Source of the DNA: Volvox africanus
Lineage: Eukaryota > Chlorophyta > Chlorophyceae > Chlamydomonadales > Volvocaceae
Reading direction: 5' to 3'
NCBI GenBank assembly: GCA_030268105.1
Contig: BSDZ01000015.1
Coordinates: forward strand, 2,135,501 to 2,199,500
DNA: 64,000 bases
The notes beneath the pieces are model-generated. The model was not told the origin of the DNA, ran no database searches, and worked only from the letters and a program-made list of their open reading frames with translations. Position numbers and translations under genes: made by a program. Below, piece after piece: positions 1-12,610 of this stretch. Each line of letters begins with the position of its first letter. Position 1 is the first letter of the stretch.

Positions 1-108
1 CCCAAATATTTCTTAAAAAACGTCTTCGTACAATTCTATGCAAACCTCGGTTGTATTTAACTTGATACTAGCCACTCTCCTGTACAATCTGCCACTAAAG
101 ACCCTCAG

Positions 109-3100
109 GATGGTTTCAAGTTAGAGATTCCCCCGGGCTGGGTGTTCGGGGAAGGGGAGTTGCCGGGGAACAGCAGCTTCACGGGGGCTTCAGGTGAGTC
201 CGACAGTCCCGCCCAGAAATCGAAATGTAACCACACGTTATACCCGTGCTTAAATGCTCCCGCATTCCGGGGGGGGTACGATTCCCTTGTACCCCCCCTT
301 CCTGCGGGGAGGGTTACGAGGGAGTCCCCAACTGAATTTCGCACCAGAGCTCGTTACCTAGATACGAAGGGATACCGATGTCATGCGAAGCGCTCGATAC
401 TTGGTGCTCGCAGGTGCGCGACGCACCTTGGTTTGGTTCCCGGAAGGCGCCAATCCGCGAGATGTGAATGTGACACTGGTCATCACGAACGTGTCCGTGG
501 TGGGTCCAAACTCCAGAGAGGGAGGGAGGGATTGGGAGGGAAGGAGCGAGGGAGGGATTGGGAGGGAAGGAGCGAGGGAGGGATTGGGAGGGAAGGAGCG
601 AGGGAGGGATTGGGAGGGAAGGAGCGAGGGAGGGATTGGGAGGGAAGGAGCGAGGGAGGGATTGGGAGGGAAGGAGCGAGGGAGGGATTGGGAGGGAAGG
701 AGCGAGGGAGGGATTGGGAGGGAGGGAGCGAGGGAGGGATTGGGAGGGATTAGGAGGAATTAGGGGGGAGGAGGCACTGTAACCCTAAAAGCGTGAAGTT
801 GTGAAAACCCATCGCCACTCTTCCCACCTTCCTCCATCCTTCCCCGCATTCGCTCGGTTCCCCCGGCCTCCAGCCCCCAATCCGCGATCCCGTGGGTCAA
901 TGTCCCCCGGCCTCTAGGAGTGCTCGTATTGGTGTCAGCGCCTCTTTTCGTCCCACATTAGTCCTGTTTGCCTAACCCGCATTCCGTACGTCCTGACTTC
1001 CTGACCTGCATTTGAGTTACGACAGGAGTTCACGCGGCTGGGTTCCTTCGGTAGCCCCTACCAGTTCGGCAGCTCCCTGGTCAACTCCCAGGACCGGTCC
1101 TACCTGCTCAGGGCGCCGCAATGGGCCAGGGGGAAGGATCCCATACAGGCAGGTGTCAACGACACGGGCGGCTGGCCGGTTAGGTCCCAGACCTGATGAA
1201 CCCAATGCCTCGACAACGTTTGAACGCCATAACCAACGCATACACGCATATGCTATCCCCGCGTCGGTGCCCCTGCTCCCCTGCTCCCCTCTGCGACGTG
1301 ACCCGTTCGCTGTCTCCCAGATCTCTTACCGCGACGCGGCTCAAGACCCTCCTCCCCTTTATAGTCTGGGGTTATGAGACCCACCCTTTCCTCCCCTTTA
1401 TAGTCTGGGGTTATGAGACCCACCCTTTCCTCCCCTTGCCCCGTTTCTTGGTTTGTATTACAACGTGAACACCATCATCATCAGCACCACCAATATCAGC
1501 ACCACTACTGTCGTCGATTCAATCATCGCCATCGTTACCGCTACCAACACAGCCGTTTCACTTTGTCGCCTGTCCATTTTTAAAAGCTCGTCACGTCTAC
1601 TGATCTCACTGAACTCACGCAGAAGTGTCCTCATTCCCCCATGCGGACCCTTACTTCCCAGATCGCTAAGCTGGTGGACGCCTCGGAGATGTCCAACCGG
1701 TACTTCGTGGAGTACACCGTTCAGAAGCTTCCAGAGCCGCAGCGGCATCTATACTCCTTGCTGGCACTCGGCTACAACGGAATGTGGGTTGGGGGAGAGG
1801 AGGGAGGAGGGGGAGGGGGGGGGGAAACTATGGGCCGAAACGAAAAAATGAGAATGGGAAGGGGGGAAGGGAAGGAAACGCGCCACCCGATGACAACCTA
1901 ACGCACCCTTTGAAACATCTGAACCAATGACTGGAAGGGTTCTGGGGGGGGGCAGCAGGGGCGGAGCTGTAAGCAACCGGTACATTGCGGTTGGGAAACA
2001 CACACATACACACGCACACGCACACGCACACGCACACACGTATGCATGCCGCCAGGGGTATCTAAAGATGGCATGCTCCAGGGTCCTGGTTGCTGCCTAG
2101 AGGAGGATGAGGAGCGGAGAGAGGGACGGGTTGGGGTCTTGACACGAAGGACGCCATGGAAAACGAACGACGAAATGGCGCGCGTAAAGCAAAGCACATT
2201 CTAGCGTCGCCGCTAAATGGGAGGACATGCCGCCCAGGCTTGGAGCTCTTTGATGGGTGCAAGCTTGGGAGCGGGGGAAGTATGGAGGCAGACGACGAGG
2301 TTTATATCCCTTTCACGCAAGTAATTAACTCCGGAGACCTGAGCAGCAAACGTGAGAAAAGAGCCCTTTATATTCCCCCAGATTAATCATACCTTACAGC
2401 AGCGTCTACAGCAGTATCATGTCTCGTGTTTCGTCCCCCCCCCCCGAAGTTGCGGAAGCATGGAAGCACCTCGCAGGGGACATTGGTGGTTGTGTTTTGT
2501 AACACATTTCGACGGACTGTTGGTCCCGTCGCGTCATCTTGTCCTGGGAGATCTCGTTTACAGATGGTAGCAACTTTCCAGCCAGATAGCCTTACGTTGC
2601 ACTTGCAACGACGACAACCAGATTGGAGTTGAGAGATACAGATTTAAATATACATTACCACTCACGATGGGCCCAAAGATGGACGAATCAGACCCCCCAG
2701 CGAGAGGGTGCTGGAGGTGGTTGTGTTTGGGCACAGGATCAAGTTCTACAACTGTCGCCACCGACACGCCCAGGCGGCAGTCGGTCGCACACAAGGACAG
2801 AAGAAGGCTCAGCAGCTCAGCAGACGCCAATGTGACATGGCGTTTAGCTTCAACGTCTTTGCAAATTGACGTACTAACTTTTCTGAATTCGGGGAGATTT
2901 GCTGGTTTGCTTTCTCATGATCCATAATGTAGTGGCCAGGAAAGAAACGACGGGCCGCTGGTCATCACCGGGGGTTCGCTGGACCGACCAGCCTATAGTT
3001 CCTTTATATGGGTCATCAACTCCGCTTCAGGAAGTTGTGTCCATCAGCTCCGATTGTCTAGGCGCTTGCCCCTCCAGGAAAAAGGCCAAACGGCAAATAT

Positions 3101-4138
3101 ATAATGTTGGTACACATCGCCTTTTCACCCAAACAAAAACATCTTTCCGGGAGACGGATTCAGAAGATGCGTTGAAACCCCACACCACTACCCCGTTTCC
3201 TCCGCCACCACCACGTCCACCCCACCGCTCCACCATGTCCACGTCCACCTGTACCTGACAAATTCGACATCAACACAACCAATAAGGGTGTGGACCTCAA
3301 GTAACGAAGATCAGTCTTTTTCGTGAGGATTAGCGTTTAAACAAATTTGAGCGATTAGGTCGCCGCCCTCCTTTTCCGTAACCTCTGTTTTTTCAGAGCG
3401 CGCTCGCGGTCCTTCGCAGCGTCTGCCTTAACAGGGTACTAAACACTACTAGCCCGCTTATACTTTATACGGCGTATATGGTTAGATAGGACGGATGTCG
3501 CCGTCGGCTGGTGGAGAAGCCCGTCCTTTCTTCGCATACCGATAGCAATTTATTTCTTATTTTGATTCCTGACAAAAGTTCACAGAAACGACGTATTTGT
3601 GCAAAAACCCGGTCACAGAAAAGCGAAGGACGTGTGAAAGGGCTGCCCTAGCGGGACCCATGTACGCGTGGCACACAAATACACACCTTTCCGGCAGCAG
3701 AGCAAGCCCTGTTATGTGTTGAGTGTGTGTAATATTTTGCAGTGTAATATAAGCGCTTATGACGGTCCCCACGCATTTCCATGAACTCCGCTGTACGGTT
3801 GTGTCCTTCATTGCAGCTCACTATCCGTCTTCCCCCCTCCTCTCTCTCTCTCCTTTTTTCTCTCTATCTCCCTAAAAGCCATCCAATGTATCTTTTTAAG
3901 CCCAGCCCGTCCTTCTTCCTTAGCGGCATGGTTGGCGTAATCTCAAAACTACCCAAGATCGACCCCCGCCGACTGGGCTGCTTCCTTTTTCACCCTTTTC
4001 ATGTGCCCTGGAACCCGACGCAGGTACAACCGTCTGTATACCATTACGGCACAGACATTGGAAGAGGACCGATCGCAGTTTGAGGCAACATTGTTGGCCA
4101 TGGTCAAATCGCTGAGCGTACCGCCGCAGCGCTTCTGA
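109..4138 (+). CDS. PsbP-domain protein (thylakoid lumen), 5' end outside window
   Basis: Exons read as 109-193, 414-499, 1026-1148, 1662-1783 and 4024-4138. They join in phase to 176 residues and a stop. Readable pieces are DGFKLEIPPGWVFGEGELPG, LVWFPEGANPRDVNVTLVIT, EFTRLGSFGSPYQFGSSLV, AKLVDASEMSNRYFVEYTVQ and YNRLYTITAQTLEEDRSQFE. The order (aromatic opening strand, FTRLGSFG, YFVEYT, HLYS, YNRLYT.TAQ) is that of the PsbP fold. By family knowledge such proteins are nuclear encoded, imported through the plastid and thylakoid membranes, and act in the lumen in photosystem assembly or electron transport; which paralogue this is cannot be told, though it looks closer to the PPD group than to OEC23. 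The transit peptide lies left of the window. The last intron is 2.2 kb and full of simple repeats. The end of the third exon is best explained by a GC donor (see findings). A TGTAA lies 210 bases past the stop. Confidence 0.88.
514..757. repeat. 26-bp purine minisatellite in PsbP intron
   Basis: About eight to nine near-perfect tandem copies of a 26-base G-rich unit (GGGAGGGATTGGGAGGGAAG plus GAGCGA) fill nearly half of the intron 500-1025. Several phantom open frames across it are repeat translation, not genes. The unit has many GGG runs, so the transcript could form quadruplexes (inference). Confidence 0.95.
1354..1437. repeat. 39-bp direct tandem duplication
   Basis: The segment CCTCCCCTTTATAGTCTGGG followed by GTTATGAGACCCACCCTTT occurs twice back to back, with a partial third start. 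It lies in the PsbP intron between 1149 and 1661. The copies look identical, so the duplication is recent. Confidence 0.9.
1998..2040. repeat. CA-rich microsatellite in PsbP last intron
   Basis: Imperfect (CA)n with CACG variants, within the intron 1784-4023. A poly-G stretch near 1800-1825 and CT-rich runs near 3833-3870 lie in the same intron. Nothing coding was recognised in the intron. Confidence 0.9.
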
Positions 4139-4348
4139 CGATGACCCACATCACCAAGAAAGCTTCTCGTCAAGAAACACTCTCATACACATACACACAC
4201 CCTTGTGAACCCACACATCACACGCTACCGCTGCGCCCTGCCACTGCGCGCTGCCTGGTACCCGGTGAGCATGCCACATCACGCACTAGCCTGCCTGGCC
4301 TACGTGTAGCCACTCTGGCGGCGGCGGCGCTCGTGCCGCCAGTGCGCT

Positions 4349-4353
4349 TGTAA
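4349..4353 (+). promoter_or_regulatory. candidate polyadenylation signal of PsbP gene
   Basis: TGTAA, the usual volvocine polyadenylation signal, lies about 210 bases after the PsbP stop. A five-base match alone is weak; position and strand support it. Confidence 0.5.
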
Positions 4354-7177
4354 CGGCTGCATTGATGATGAATGAAGTTGCCTCCGTCCCCCGGCACTCC
4401 AGCCCCGCATCGCCTCACCCCTCACTCTGCTCAATTCACTATCCCGGTGCCTCTGCGTCATCATCACCGCCCCCACCGCCGCCTAGAAGCGGCCTCCCAT
4501 GTGCTATGCCTCCCGCCCGGGTTCCCGAAATCCCCGTACCCGGGTCGGGGACATAGTGGGATTCCAGTTCCTTTCGGGTCGCTAGGGTTTCTCAGACGAC
4601 CGCAAGACTAATATTAATCAGTCTCTCTAAGCAGCCCCAATGTGTGCGTGTCCACGGAGGGACGGGAGGGAAAAAATAACCACAGGCGAGGATAAGGGTG
4701 TTACTAAGCTGACATCAGACAGGCAGGAGGGGACGATGAGGGGCGATTATACCTCCAGGGAAACGATTTACTGGAATGCCGGATGGCGGGCGACGACACT
4801 GCAGAGGCTCTTCGGCGAGAGGGCGAGAGAGCCCCGACCACATAGGGCCTCCAGGCAGCCCTCGTCCGCATTTCACCCTCCCGATACGGAGGAAGAGCTG
4901 TCACTATCTTTGAAACCACACCCGTAAACCACCGGTTACTATGACCGAGTGCCTCAATGCGTTTATCCTACCCAAATGTCTACCCCGATGTCAAGGTGTG
5001 CCAAACGTTCCGTTGCATGTATACTCAATGGCCGCATCTTCCACGGCCAGGCGGTAGAGCCAAGTAGCACCCGCTCTACCGAGCAGCCAGTGATCGTTCA
5101 CCCATGACATAAGTCATATGGGCAGATTGACATTTAGAACAAACTCCTACACCCCACATTCCATGAGCTTGCCCTTTTTCGTCAACATTACATTAGGGCA
5201 TCTGGAGGCACACAGAAGACACACACAACACACATGCTATCCATGCATGTGCCGCGCAGTGCGGTGCGGAACCACATGAACACCACTCCATGACCCGAAA
5301 ACTTTACATCCAATGCATCCCACTCTATGAGGGGACAAACACGTGTTCATGCGTAATTTTGAGCCAACCTTTTCGGTAAGCCCCAACAACGACATGCCTC
5401 ATAAAGCACGACCACAAACATGTATGCCTATTTTTTGTGGCACTTGCAAAAACACACACACATGCGCCACTATCTCAACTGGCCCTTCTTAAGGCGATAA
5501 TGGAGCAGCTTGAACGTTTCCATTGCCCCACATGGACGTCCGTCAGCGTGTGACGGATCACGGCCTACAGCACGAGTCCCAGTGCAGTGCGCCAGAGGCG
5601 CAGCTACTTATTCGTTGCTTTCCGACATTCACCTCGTAAGAGATAAAACCAAACGGAGAATCAATCCAGAGAACTCCATCTGGACGGCGTAATGATACAA
5701 GCAGAAGTGGTTTAACCAGTGACATAAAAAGAACCCCAAATGGGGAACGGGCAGACCGACGGGAGTTCGGACAGAATGCTCGTCAGCGCTGGAGGGCAGT
5801 CCATTGGTTTGCCATATTGGGCAAAATGATCGCCTAACAGTCGGCGTGATCGAGATGCAGCCGCCATCTGTGCCCGTTCACATACTGGACTATAACGGAT
5901 AAGGAGAAAAGGAAGGCACACGCTTTTGCGCGTGTGAAAAAACCCCAACAGCCAACCAGAATGGCGATACGAACAACGAACAACCATGGCTAAAGGTGAA
6001 AGCCGTGCGTAGTACTAATCACCGTCACACACAGAAACACACACGCACAATCACCAAGCAAACCGTCGCTAATGTGAAAGAGGAACTTGGCTATACCACC
6101 CATCAACGTGGCACGACTTGTCAACCCGGCGCCTTGCTCGCATGGCGTCACGCAATTACGCAGATGCGGAGCTGCAGATGCGGAGCTGCCGAAGCCCGCG
6201 ATGCACCACAACCCAGCCATGTACCCTTGAATGTAGGCCATTAGCTACCTTACCACCAAAGCCGTCTGCAGCCAAAGCAAGCAACAGCCTCTAGGAGACG
6301 GCTGACAGCAACAGCGATCTCACGATTTCGACTCTGCCGAGTGGTTGGAGAGCGCGCACCCTGCGAGGCGAGTTGCGAATATAAGAACAGCCCTGAGGAT
6401 CTGGGGATCTGCACTGCCGAATATCATACGGCAGGCTACGTTGTATAGACCATACGGTGCAAGTGCTTTCGTGATTGGGTCCCTTGTCTCCTTACGCCGA
6501 CGCGCTGAACTCCAGAGGGGCCGTACAACAAGATGGGTCAGGCCGTCTTTATTTTCATACTCGCTAAATGTCTACACTAACAATACAGCACATCCGGGAG
6601 TTCATCCTCGTACTCCAGTAGTGCAGAAAACGACGGACGTGGAGGTGCTCACAATCCGGCATTTCTGCAGGTCTCTGGCTCGGCACGGACACAAGAGCAG
6701 CGAGACGCAGGCCTTCAAAGCAATATCTGTTTCCACGCCAAGGGCAGCTGGTGTCTGGGGCAGCTGCTCTCTGCGATCCCACGAGCAGTCAAGAACTTGC
6801 ACTGCAGTTGACCTGAACATTCGGTAAGGTGGCAGCCCCAGGTTCCAAATATATACACACAATCACCACCACCACCACCACCACGACCACTCCCACCACC
6901 AGAGCGATACGTGTATATCCCCGCCGCGAGCGGAGAACGCAGTCAGCCCTCACATGAGCGCCATCATGTCACGGTCCAGACGCTATGCGCTCCGGCCTCC
7001 GGAAGGGACGTACCAGATCCCGCCACCTCCACATCCACCTCTAGCATCCAATGCGAGGATGGCTGCTGCTATACTTGATTGATTCCACTTCTACTACGTG
7101 GCCGACGACTACTTTTGTTGCGGCTGCGATTCCGGAGTTGCTTGGCTCTTGCAGCGTGCGGATTTCGCAGGTGCGCA
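4354..7177. other. no gene supported
   Basis: Between the PsbP 3' end and the methyltransferase 3' end only scattered open frames occur, without splice-consistent or family-like protein. The longest, 6345-6827 on +, starts at a TTG codon and has no recognisable domain. There is a short direct repeat at 6162-6189 and CA-rich and ACC-rich runs near 6010-6050 and 6860-6900. The 3' untranslated region of the methyltransferase gene must begin at 7177. Confidence 0.5.
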
Positions 7178-9481
7178 TTACGGCTCAGACTGCTGCTCCA
7201 ACAGCTGCGGCTTGGTGCAGATGTAGGCGAAGAAGTAGTCCCGGGTGTCGAGCTCCTGGGACGCCACCTCCTGCACCGCGGCCGATGCGGGCCAGGGCCC
7301 GAGGGCTTGAATGGGCTCATCCTTGTTGGCGGCGCAGTTCAGCGGCAGCGGGCGGCCCGTCATGACAGCGTCTGAACGTAAGTAGAGCAACGGCTTGGGC
7401 AGCAGGAGGACCTGGGAAGGGCGCCCGAATCCATGAGGGACGCAAGGGAGGTTTCAAATGAGCGAATAGGAGACGTATGGATACACTGACAAGTCAATAT
7501 TTTGGTAAGGTTAGCAGAAAGTGGAGAGGGGTCATGAAGAAGCGCGTTGGGTGGCATGGACGTCGTGGGCGGTGATAAGAATGCGAAGGACAGAGCATCG
7601 AAGCGACCTCGGAAGTGGAGAGGGAGTTTGAGAAAGTGGAGGTTGCAGGACGAACCAGGCAATTCTTTCTTTTTCCAAAACATGATCGCGCGCCATATGG
7701 CATGCCCAGGAAATGCTGATTATTTAACTGGTGTCTAAATTAACAGAGCTGCTCAACTAATGATATTAATAACAACACGCCGGCCGTAGCCTGGCGTACG
7801 TTAAGGGGGTGGGGAACTGCTCAATTAAATAGGTGTGATCTTTGGGCTGACGGGTCTCATTTTGGCCACCCCGGGGGCACAGGGAGGAGGGCCAAGACAG
7901 GGTGCGTAATGGCCGGGAGGCTCCGGAACTCCTTGGCTGGAGAGGCTTTTGAGAGCAACGCGTGCACCCAAATTAGCACCAAGAGCCCGATGAAACGCAA
8001 GCGGAGATAAGCGGAAATATATGAAGAGAGTACGCAAAACACAGTAGCACACCACTCCCCACCAACGAGGAACGGTGGTGATGAGAATCGTAAACCGTAA
8101 CTAATTGAGAATGTGTTCTTGTCGTTGATCATTGATCATACCGTAATCGTTCCTGTCAGTGACGACAAGAAATGTGAAAGAATACCGAGGCGACGACATA
8201 CCGAGAACATACCTGGATGTAATCCCAAAGCTGTTTCTGCAGCAGCGCCAATCGGGCTGAGGGCGCGCCGAGAGATATCAGCAGGAACTTGCCGCCAGGC
8301 TCTAACAGTCTGCGCGGCAGGAGGGGTGCTTGTTCCGGCGATCCAAGGGGCGAAAGCGACCAAAAACGGAAAACCGCGTGACCCTGCGTCAGCCCAAAGG
8401 GCCATGATTACCTGTCAATCTCGTGAAGGTACTTAACAGCGTCGATTTGTCCTGACTGGCTGCACAGGACGGCGTCAAGGGTGCCTTTATCGATGCAGGA
8501 TTGGAAGCTGCTGCTTTCGAGCTGTCGCATATCTCTGCAGTCTGCAACCATATAGTCAAGGGAGTGGATATCGGCGTGCTGGTGCTTCATCTGCTCTATG
8601 ACCACTGGCGATATGTCAACCTGCGTGAGGAGGGTCGGGAAGGAGGTGAACGCCGTCGAGTGCCTGCAGGAAGAAGGGCTGGGTGGAGAGAGGTACGAAG
8701 CTGCATTCCCCTCCTTACATTCGTGACCGTAAAGCCATCCGCTGCCATCCCCTCCTGGATGTTGCTGGATGTATGTTGTAAGGCGGGTCGTGAAATATGG
8801 GTTGGCAGGGCGCGGGCAAGCAGGACATGGAAATGGATGTAGCGGGTTTTATAGTGGAGGGAGAGAGAGAGAGAGATAACTAAAGATTGATCTTATATTG
8901 CTGGACGGACCCCTCTTCAGGCGCGTCAGGGAGCCAACCATACAAGCTGCACCTCAACCCTCGTTCCAACCGTCCGTATGTGGCTACATTGCTGTTGCTA
9001 GACCCAGGTGTACCAGTCCGTCCGGCGCATGCATAAAAATGTATTGCATTAACGATGAGGTTACGTATTAGCGATGAACACAGCCCTTGCCGCAAGTGGC
9101 TACTAAGCCAACGCATTGAACGTATCTTTATGACACCGTTTGCATATTTTATAATAGGATAGTTTAAGAAACATTGTCGCCCGGTTCGGTGCGAAAGATG
9201 TCGAGCCGCACCTGTTCCCACACCCGACATGCAGGACCCGACCGCTTGGAAGATACTCTCGCAGGAGAGATTTCAGCGCTGGATAATTAAAGAACCTACA
9301 GAATCCATCCACACGATCTTGGCCCGGTGTCTTCATAATAGGCCGTATAGGCCAGGTATCCTACAATTCTGCACCCTCACCAGTCGAAGTTTTTTGCTGG
9401 TCCCATATAGCGGGTATCCCAATAGGCGCCTGCAGAATATGTGGGCCTTCCGGCCTCGGTTGCAATAGCAGCTGCTGCCAT
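7178..9481 (-). CDS. SAM-dependent methyltransferase, METTL13/EEF1A-KMT-like
   Basis: Six exons: 9481-9381, 9295-9212, 8764-8719, 8620-8412, 8309-8213 and 7411-7178. All junctions keep phase and total 771 bases, giving 256 residues. It opens with MAAAAIATEAG and AYWDTRYMGPAKNFDWFFNY, the usual N-terminal signature of this group (YW..RY...FDW...Y). Motif I is VLHVGCGNS (about residues 55-63). It is followed by VTNVDISPVVIEQMK, the acidic loop DCRDM, the catalytic-core strand CIDKGTLDAVLC and the post-strand LLEPGGKFLLISLG. This is a class I Rossmann methyltransferase. Relatives methylate lysines of eEF1A or citrate synthase in cytosol or mitochondria; the substrate here is unknown. No clear transit peptide was seen. 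One exon is only 46 bases. The complete motif set argues for a working enzyme. Confidence 0.9.
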
Positions 9482-10062
9482 CCTATTTCACCACCCTAGC
9501 CTCAATTGAGGTCCTCCGTCAGCTCTTTGATTAAAATCTCTGGGAATTAAAGTAATAGATGTGGACGGGATTCCGGAAACTGAAGATTTACAATATCTTG
9601 CAATAGGTAGGTAATAGGTAGATAATCTGCAAAAGATGTGCCCTCCATGTAAAATAAAGGACGTGCTGAAGCGATAACGAAGCTTATTTCATAGCTTGGG
9701 GGAGCTTCCCTGTTGCGAATCTGCTGTTCACGTGCATGCACGTACGATACAATAATAGTAGACCGAGCTCTGTGGCCGAGCAAAGTATAACGGAATTAAA
9801 CAGAAAGTTTTCAAGGATAATGTAATATTTGGAAGTAATTCAAGTCCTTGAACCCATAAAAGCCGTAGGAAGAGCAGGCCAAAAAGATAACGTTATAAGG
9901 TTCAGTAGTTTTTGAAGTTGGCATAACCCTGCAAACAAAGAACTTTCTGCTGCAACGAGGATTTATAAAATATATGCCATAAAATATAAATAAAATGATA
10001 GCCATGGGCTTACCTCTCCCTTTCTCTCGTCGTCCTTTATACGTCGAGTTGTTTACGCAGCT

Positions 10063-10505
10063 ATGAGGATTTGCCCAAGCCATGGGGAGTCCGCCCCTTG
10101 GGGAGGTTCCAATGTACCAGGGTTGCGTCCCATTGGGGCTTTTTAGAATCTGCCCAAAAAATCTAGCAGGGAAGCATATTTGTCGCGACTGCATAGCACG
10201 CCGCACACACGCTTTATGAGTTTAGGAAGGTCCAGTAAGGAATCGCAGCATAGTCCGCCAGCTATTTCGCGACTTCGCACCTGCCCAGACCGAGCCTGTC
10301 ATGACTGTACTACACGGGACTCCGTTAGCCCAGCGCGTAACCGGAAAATTTTGGCATATGTGCAGTGTGCAATGCAGTCACGGCAAATATGCTTCCCTGC
10401 TAAATTCTTCTGGGCAACTCCTACAAAAAACCAAGGGGAGGAGGCCCCGGTACATTGGAACCTCCCCAAGGTGCGTATCCGGTGCCCCATGGCTTGGGCA
10501 ACGCA
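10063..10505. repeat. long inverted repeat, about 135-bp arms
   Basis: Left arm about 10066-10199 and right arm about 10365-10505 are reverse complements at roughly three-quarters identity by eye. Shared blocks include TGCCCAAGCCATGGGG, CCTTGGGGAGGTTCCAATGT and GCAGGGAAGCATATTTG. The spacer is about 165 bases. This resembles a foldback element or two head-to-head copies of a short repeat. No transposase is present. Confidence 0.8.
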
Positions 10506-10654
10506 TCATACCTCTGTTAACGCCATATCAGTCCACATAATTTTGGTTTCTCTTCATCATTCCATTCCAATTCATGAGCCCAGTTTTGTAATCCTAGGAA
10601 CGTGTATCCAGCTATCCACGCACTTCCCAGCCTCCTCCTACTAGAAGAGACGAT

Positions 10655-10790
10655 TATGACGTGAACGCCCACGCGCCCGCCCTCGCGGCGCTCAAGACGA
10701 CGAACATAAACACTGTCTAAAGCGCCGCCAGCCGCAAGGAGGTAACTGCGTGCAGAGCAGGAAGGGCATGCGGCGGGGTAGGCAGGGGAC
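10655..10790. repeat. interspersed repeat, copy A
   Basis: It shares ordered blocks with 17985-18130 on the same strand: GCGCCCACGCGCCC, GTCTAAAGCG/GTCTGAAGCG, AGCC.CAAGG.AGG and CTGCGTGCAGAGC. The two copies are diverged with indels, as expected of an old mobile-element fragment. Confidence 0.65.
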
Positions 10791-11768
10791 GACAGGGCCG
10801 GAGGGGAACGCAACGTGCTTGAAAAGACATTTCCAACAAACCTTGGAGAGACACCGTACACTGTTGGATGCCCTCCAAAGATAGATGCATGTCGCCCTGG
10901 GAGGAAATAGGCCGATTTAATCAACTGCTGGCAGCAGTTGTTAAATGCTGACCGGCAAGCGAAACCCCTTAACAACTGATCGCCTCCAGTAAGAGTTCTA
11001 ATGAATTGACGCGCGGGCATCGACCAGTTACTAGTTGTATCTTAGCAACCAAGTTCACGGTGTGATGCTGACCCGCGGCAAGGCCATCGGGATGTTGTCT
11101 GGGACCGGGGACGGCAGCGTGCACAGTAGATAATGAAATGCACAGGTACGGACCGCTTTGCTCTGACGGCATTACAGCTTGATAGTTGTAGGTGCTTCTG
11201 CCACGGTCAGACTAAATCCGTTTATCCGGTAATCCGGTTATTTTCAGTCTTCACACATCCGCGAATGCATTTAAAATAGGATTTATGTTTGGATTGATTT
11301 TACCTCATCATATTGACTTGATGATTGGCTTGAACTCAAACGTTTCCGTTCGATTTGGGTTACAACATTCTTAAGCATGTACGGCATATAATAATGAACC
11401 AAGAGGATCAAGGTCCACCAAACTGGAAACGGCTTGACACAAATGAAAAGAAGGAAATAAGGGAACGATATTTTTGCAAATAAATAACAGAACGAAAGAA
11501 GATGGAAACTTGTGCGTGCGCGCCTCATGGGGTCGGAAGTTGCGAACCCGCGTTGCAATTCTTTAAAACGCTAGCTCACACTAGGATAGCTGTCTGGTCA
11601 GAGCTGCGTTTGACTCTATGGGTAGCGTAAGGGTTTGCCGCCTAACGGCTGTAAGGCACATTATTCCCACGGCGTATCCATCGTTGTCCATCTTGTGCGC
11701 AACCGTGGTCTCATAATCCCCGATACGCATCGACCAGATATCCTTAGATGACGTATGATGTCATCACA

Positions 11769-11893
11769 CAGACAGACAAAGCCCTACTGAGCCGTGTGTT
11801 CACCCCTGCGCTGTGGTCCGGCCCCAGGGTTGGGGGGACCCTGACCGGGGCTTGTCCTCTCCATGCAAGTCGCCCAGCCACAGTGCAACACCT
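11769..11893 (+). mobile_element. retroelement 3' fragment (same family as 33640-34900)
   Basis: In reverse complement it matches the end of the element at 33640: the blocks around CAAGTCGCCCAGCCACAGTG, the CAACACC terminus, and further inside GTGTTCACCCCTGCGCTGTG. Only about 125 bases of the 3' end are present, as in a 5'-truncated insertion. Confidence 0.75.
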
Positions 11894-12357
11894 GAACACA
11901 TTGGAGGACCTGAGTTTGGGTGTAGATTATGCATAACTACGCTACTACTAAACATCCCGCCTGTTAGGCGGCTCAACCATTTCCTCCAGGCCCAGAAACG
12001 GCGGTTTTATTTTGAGTCTATGTACGCAATTTACGGGTATCCTGTTTCATCGCGCAACGGCTCTCCGGTCCGTTCTGGAGCCCACTGGAGCCCACCTCTG
12101 TGGCGCACATCCCAGCTACTGCACATATTAAACATGAAACGTTTGGCTCGTTGGAAGCTATCTGTGCATTGCCTGGCCTCCTTAATGACCACAACAGATA
12201 ACCGGCGCTACCAAGAAGTAGCTGTTATGTATGTAGCTGTAATATGTGCATGACTTCAATTTGTCTTCCCTTCTCTGGAAAGGCGAGGGATCTTGCATCC
12301 CCCAGGCGAGGGAGATACCCAGCGACGAAGCTCCTGCCCACATGTAGGATACTGGTA

Positions 12358-12610
12358 GAGACTGGTGATGTGGTGGGCTGAGCTGGTGAGGTGGTGGGCT
12401 GAGGTGGTGGGCTGAGCTGGTGATGTGGTGGGCTGAGGTGGTGGGCTGAGGTGGTGGGCTGAGCTGGTGGGCTGAGCTGGTGATGTGGTGGGCTGAGGTG
12501 GTGGGCTGAGCTGGTGAGGTGGTGGGCTGAGCTGGTGGGCTGAAAAAGCTGGTGAGGTGGTGGGCTGAGCTGGTGAGCTGAGGTGGTGAGCTGGTGGGCT
12601 GGTGAGTTGT
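12358..12610. repeat. 13-bp GAGCTGGTGGGCT minisatellite
   Basis: Tandem 13-base units alternate between GAGCTGGTGGGCT and GAGGTGGTGGGCT, with some units enlarged by GATGTGGT or AAAAAG. Two long Ser/Pro/His-rich open frames on the minus strand come from this array and are not genes. Confidence 0.9.

Noticed and set aside
514..757. CRISPR-like array
   Set aside because: Units are contiguous without unique spacers; it is a minisatellite in a eukaryotic intron.
142..782. Gly/Arg/Glu-rich frames at the left edge
   Set aside because: They read through a minisatellite in an intron; the real PsbP exons 109-193 and 414-499 are in other frames over part of the same span.
6330..6400. tRNA-like sequence (TGCCGAGTGGTTGGAGAGCG)
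   Set aside because: The A box resembles a Leu/Ser tRNA, but no acceptor stem pairing and no GGTTCGA-type B box follow at the right distance.
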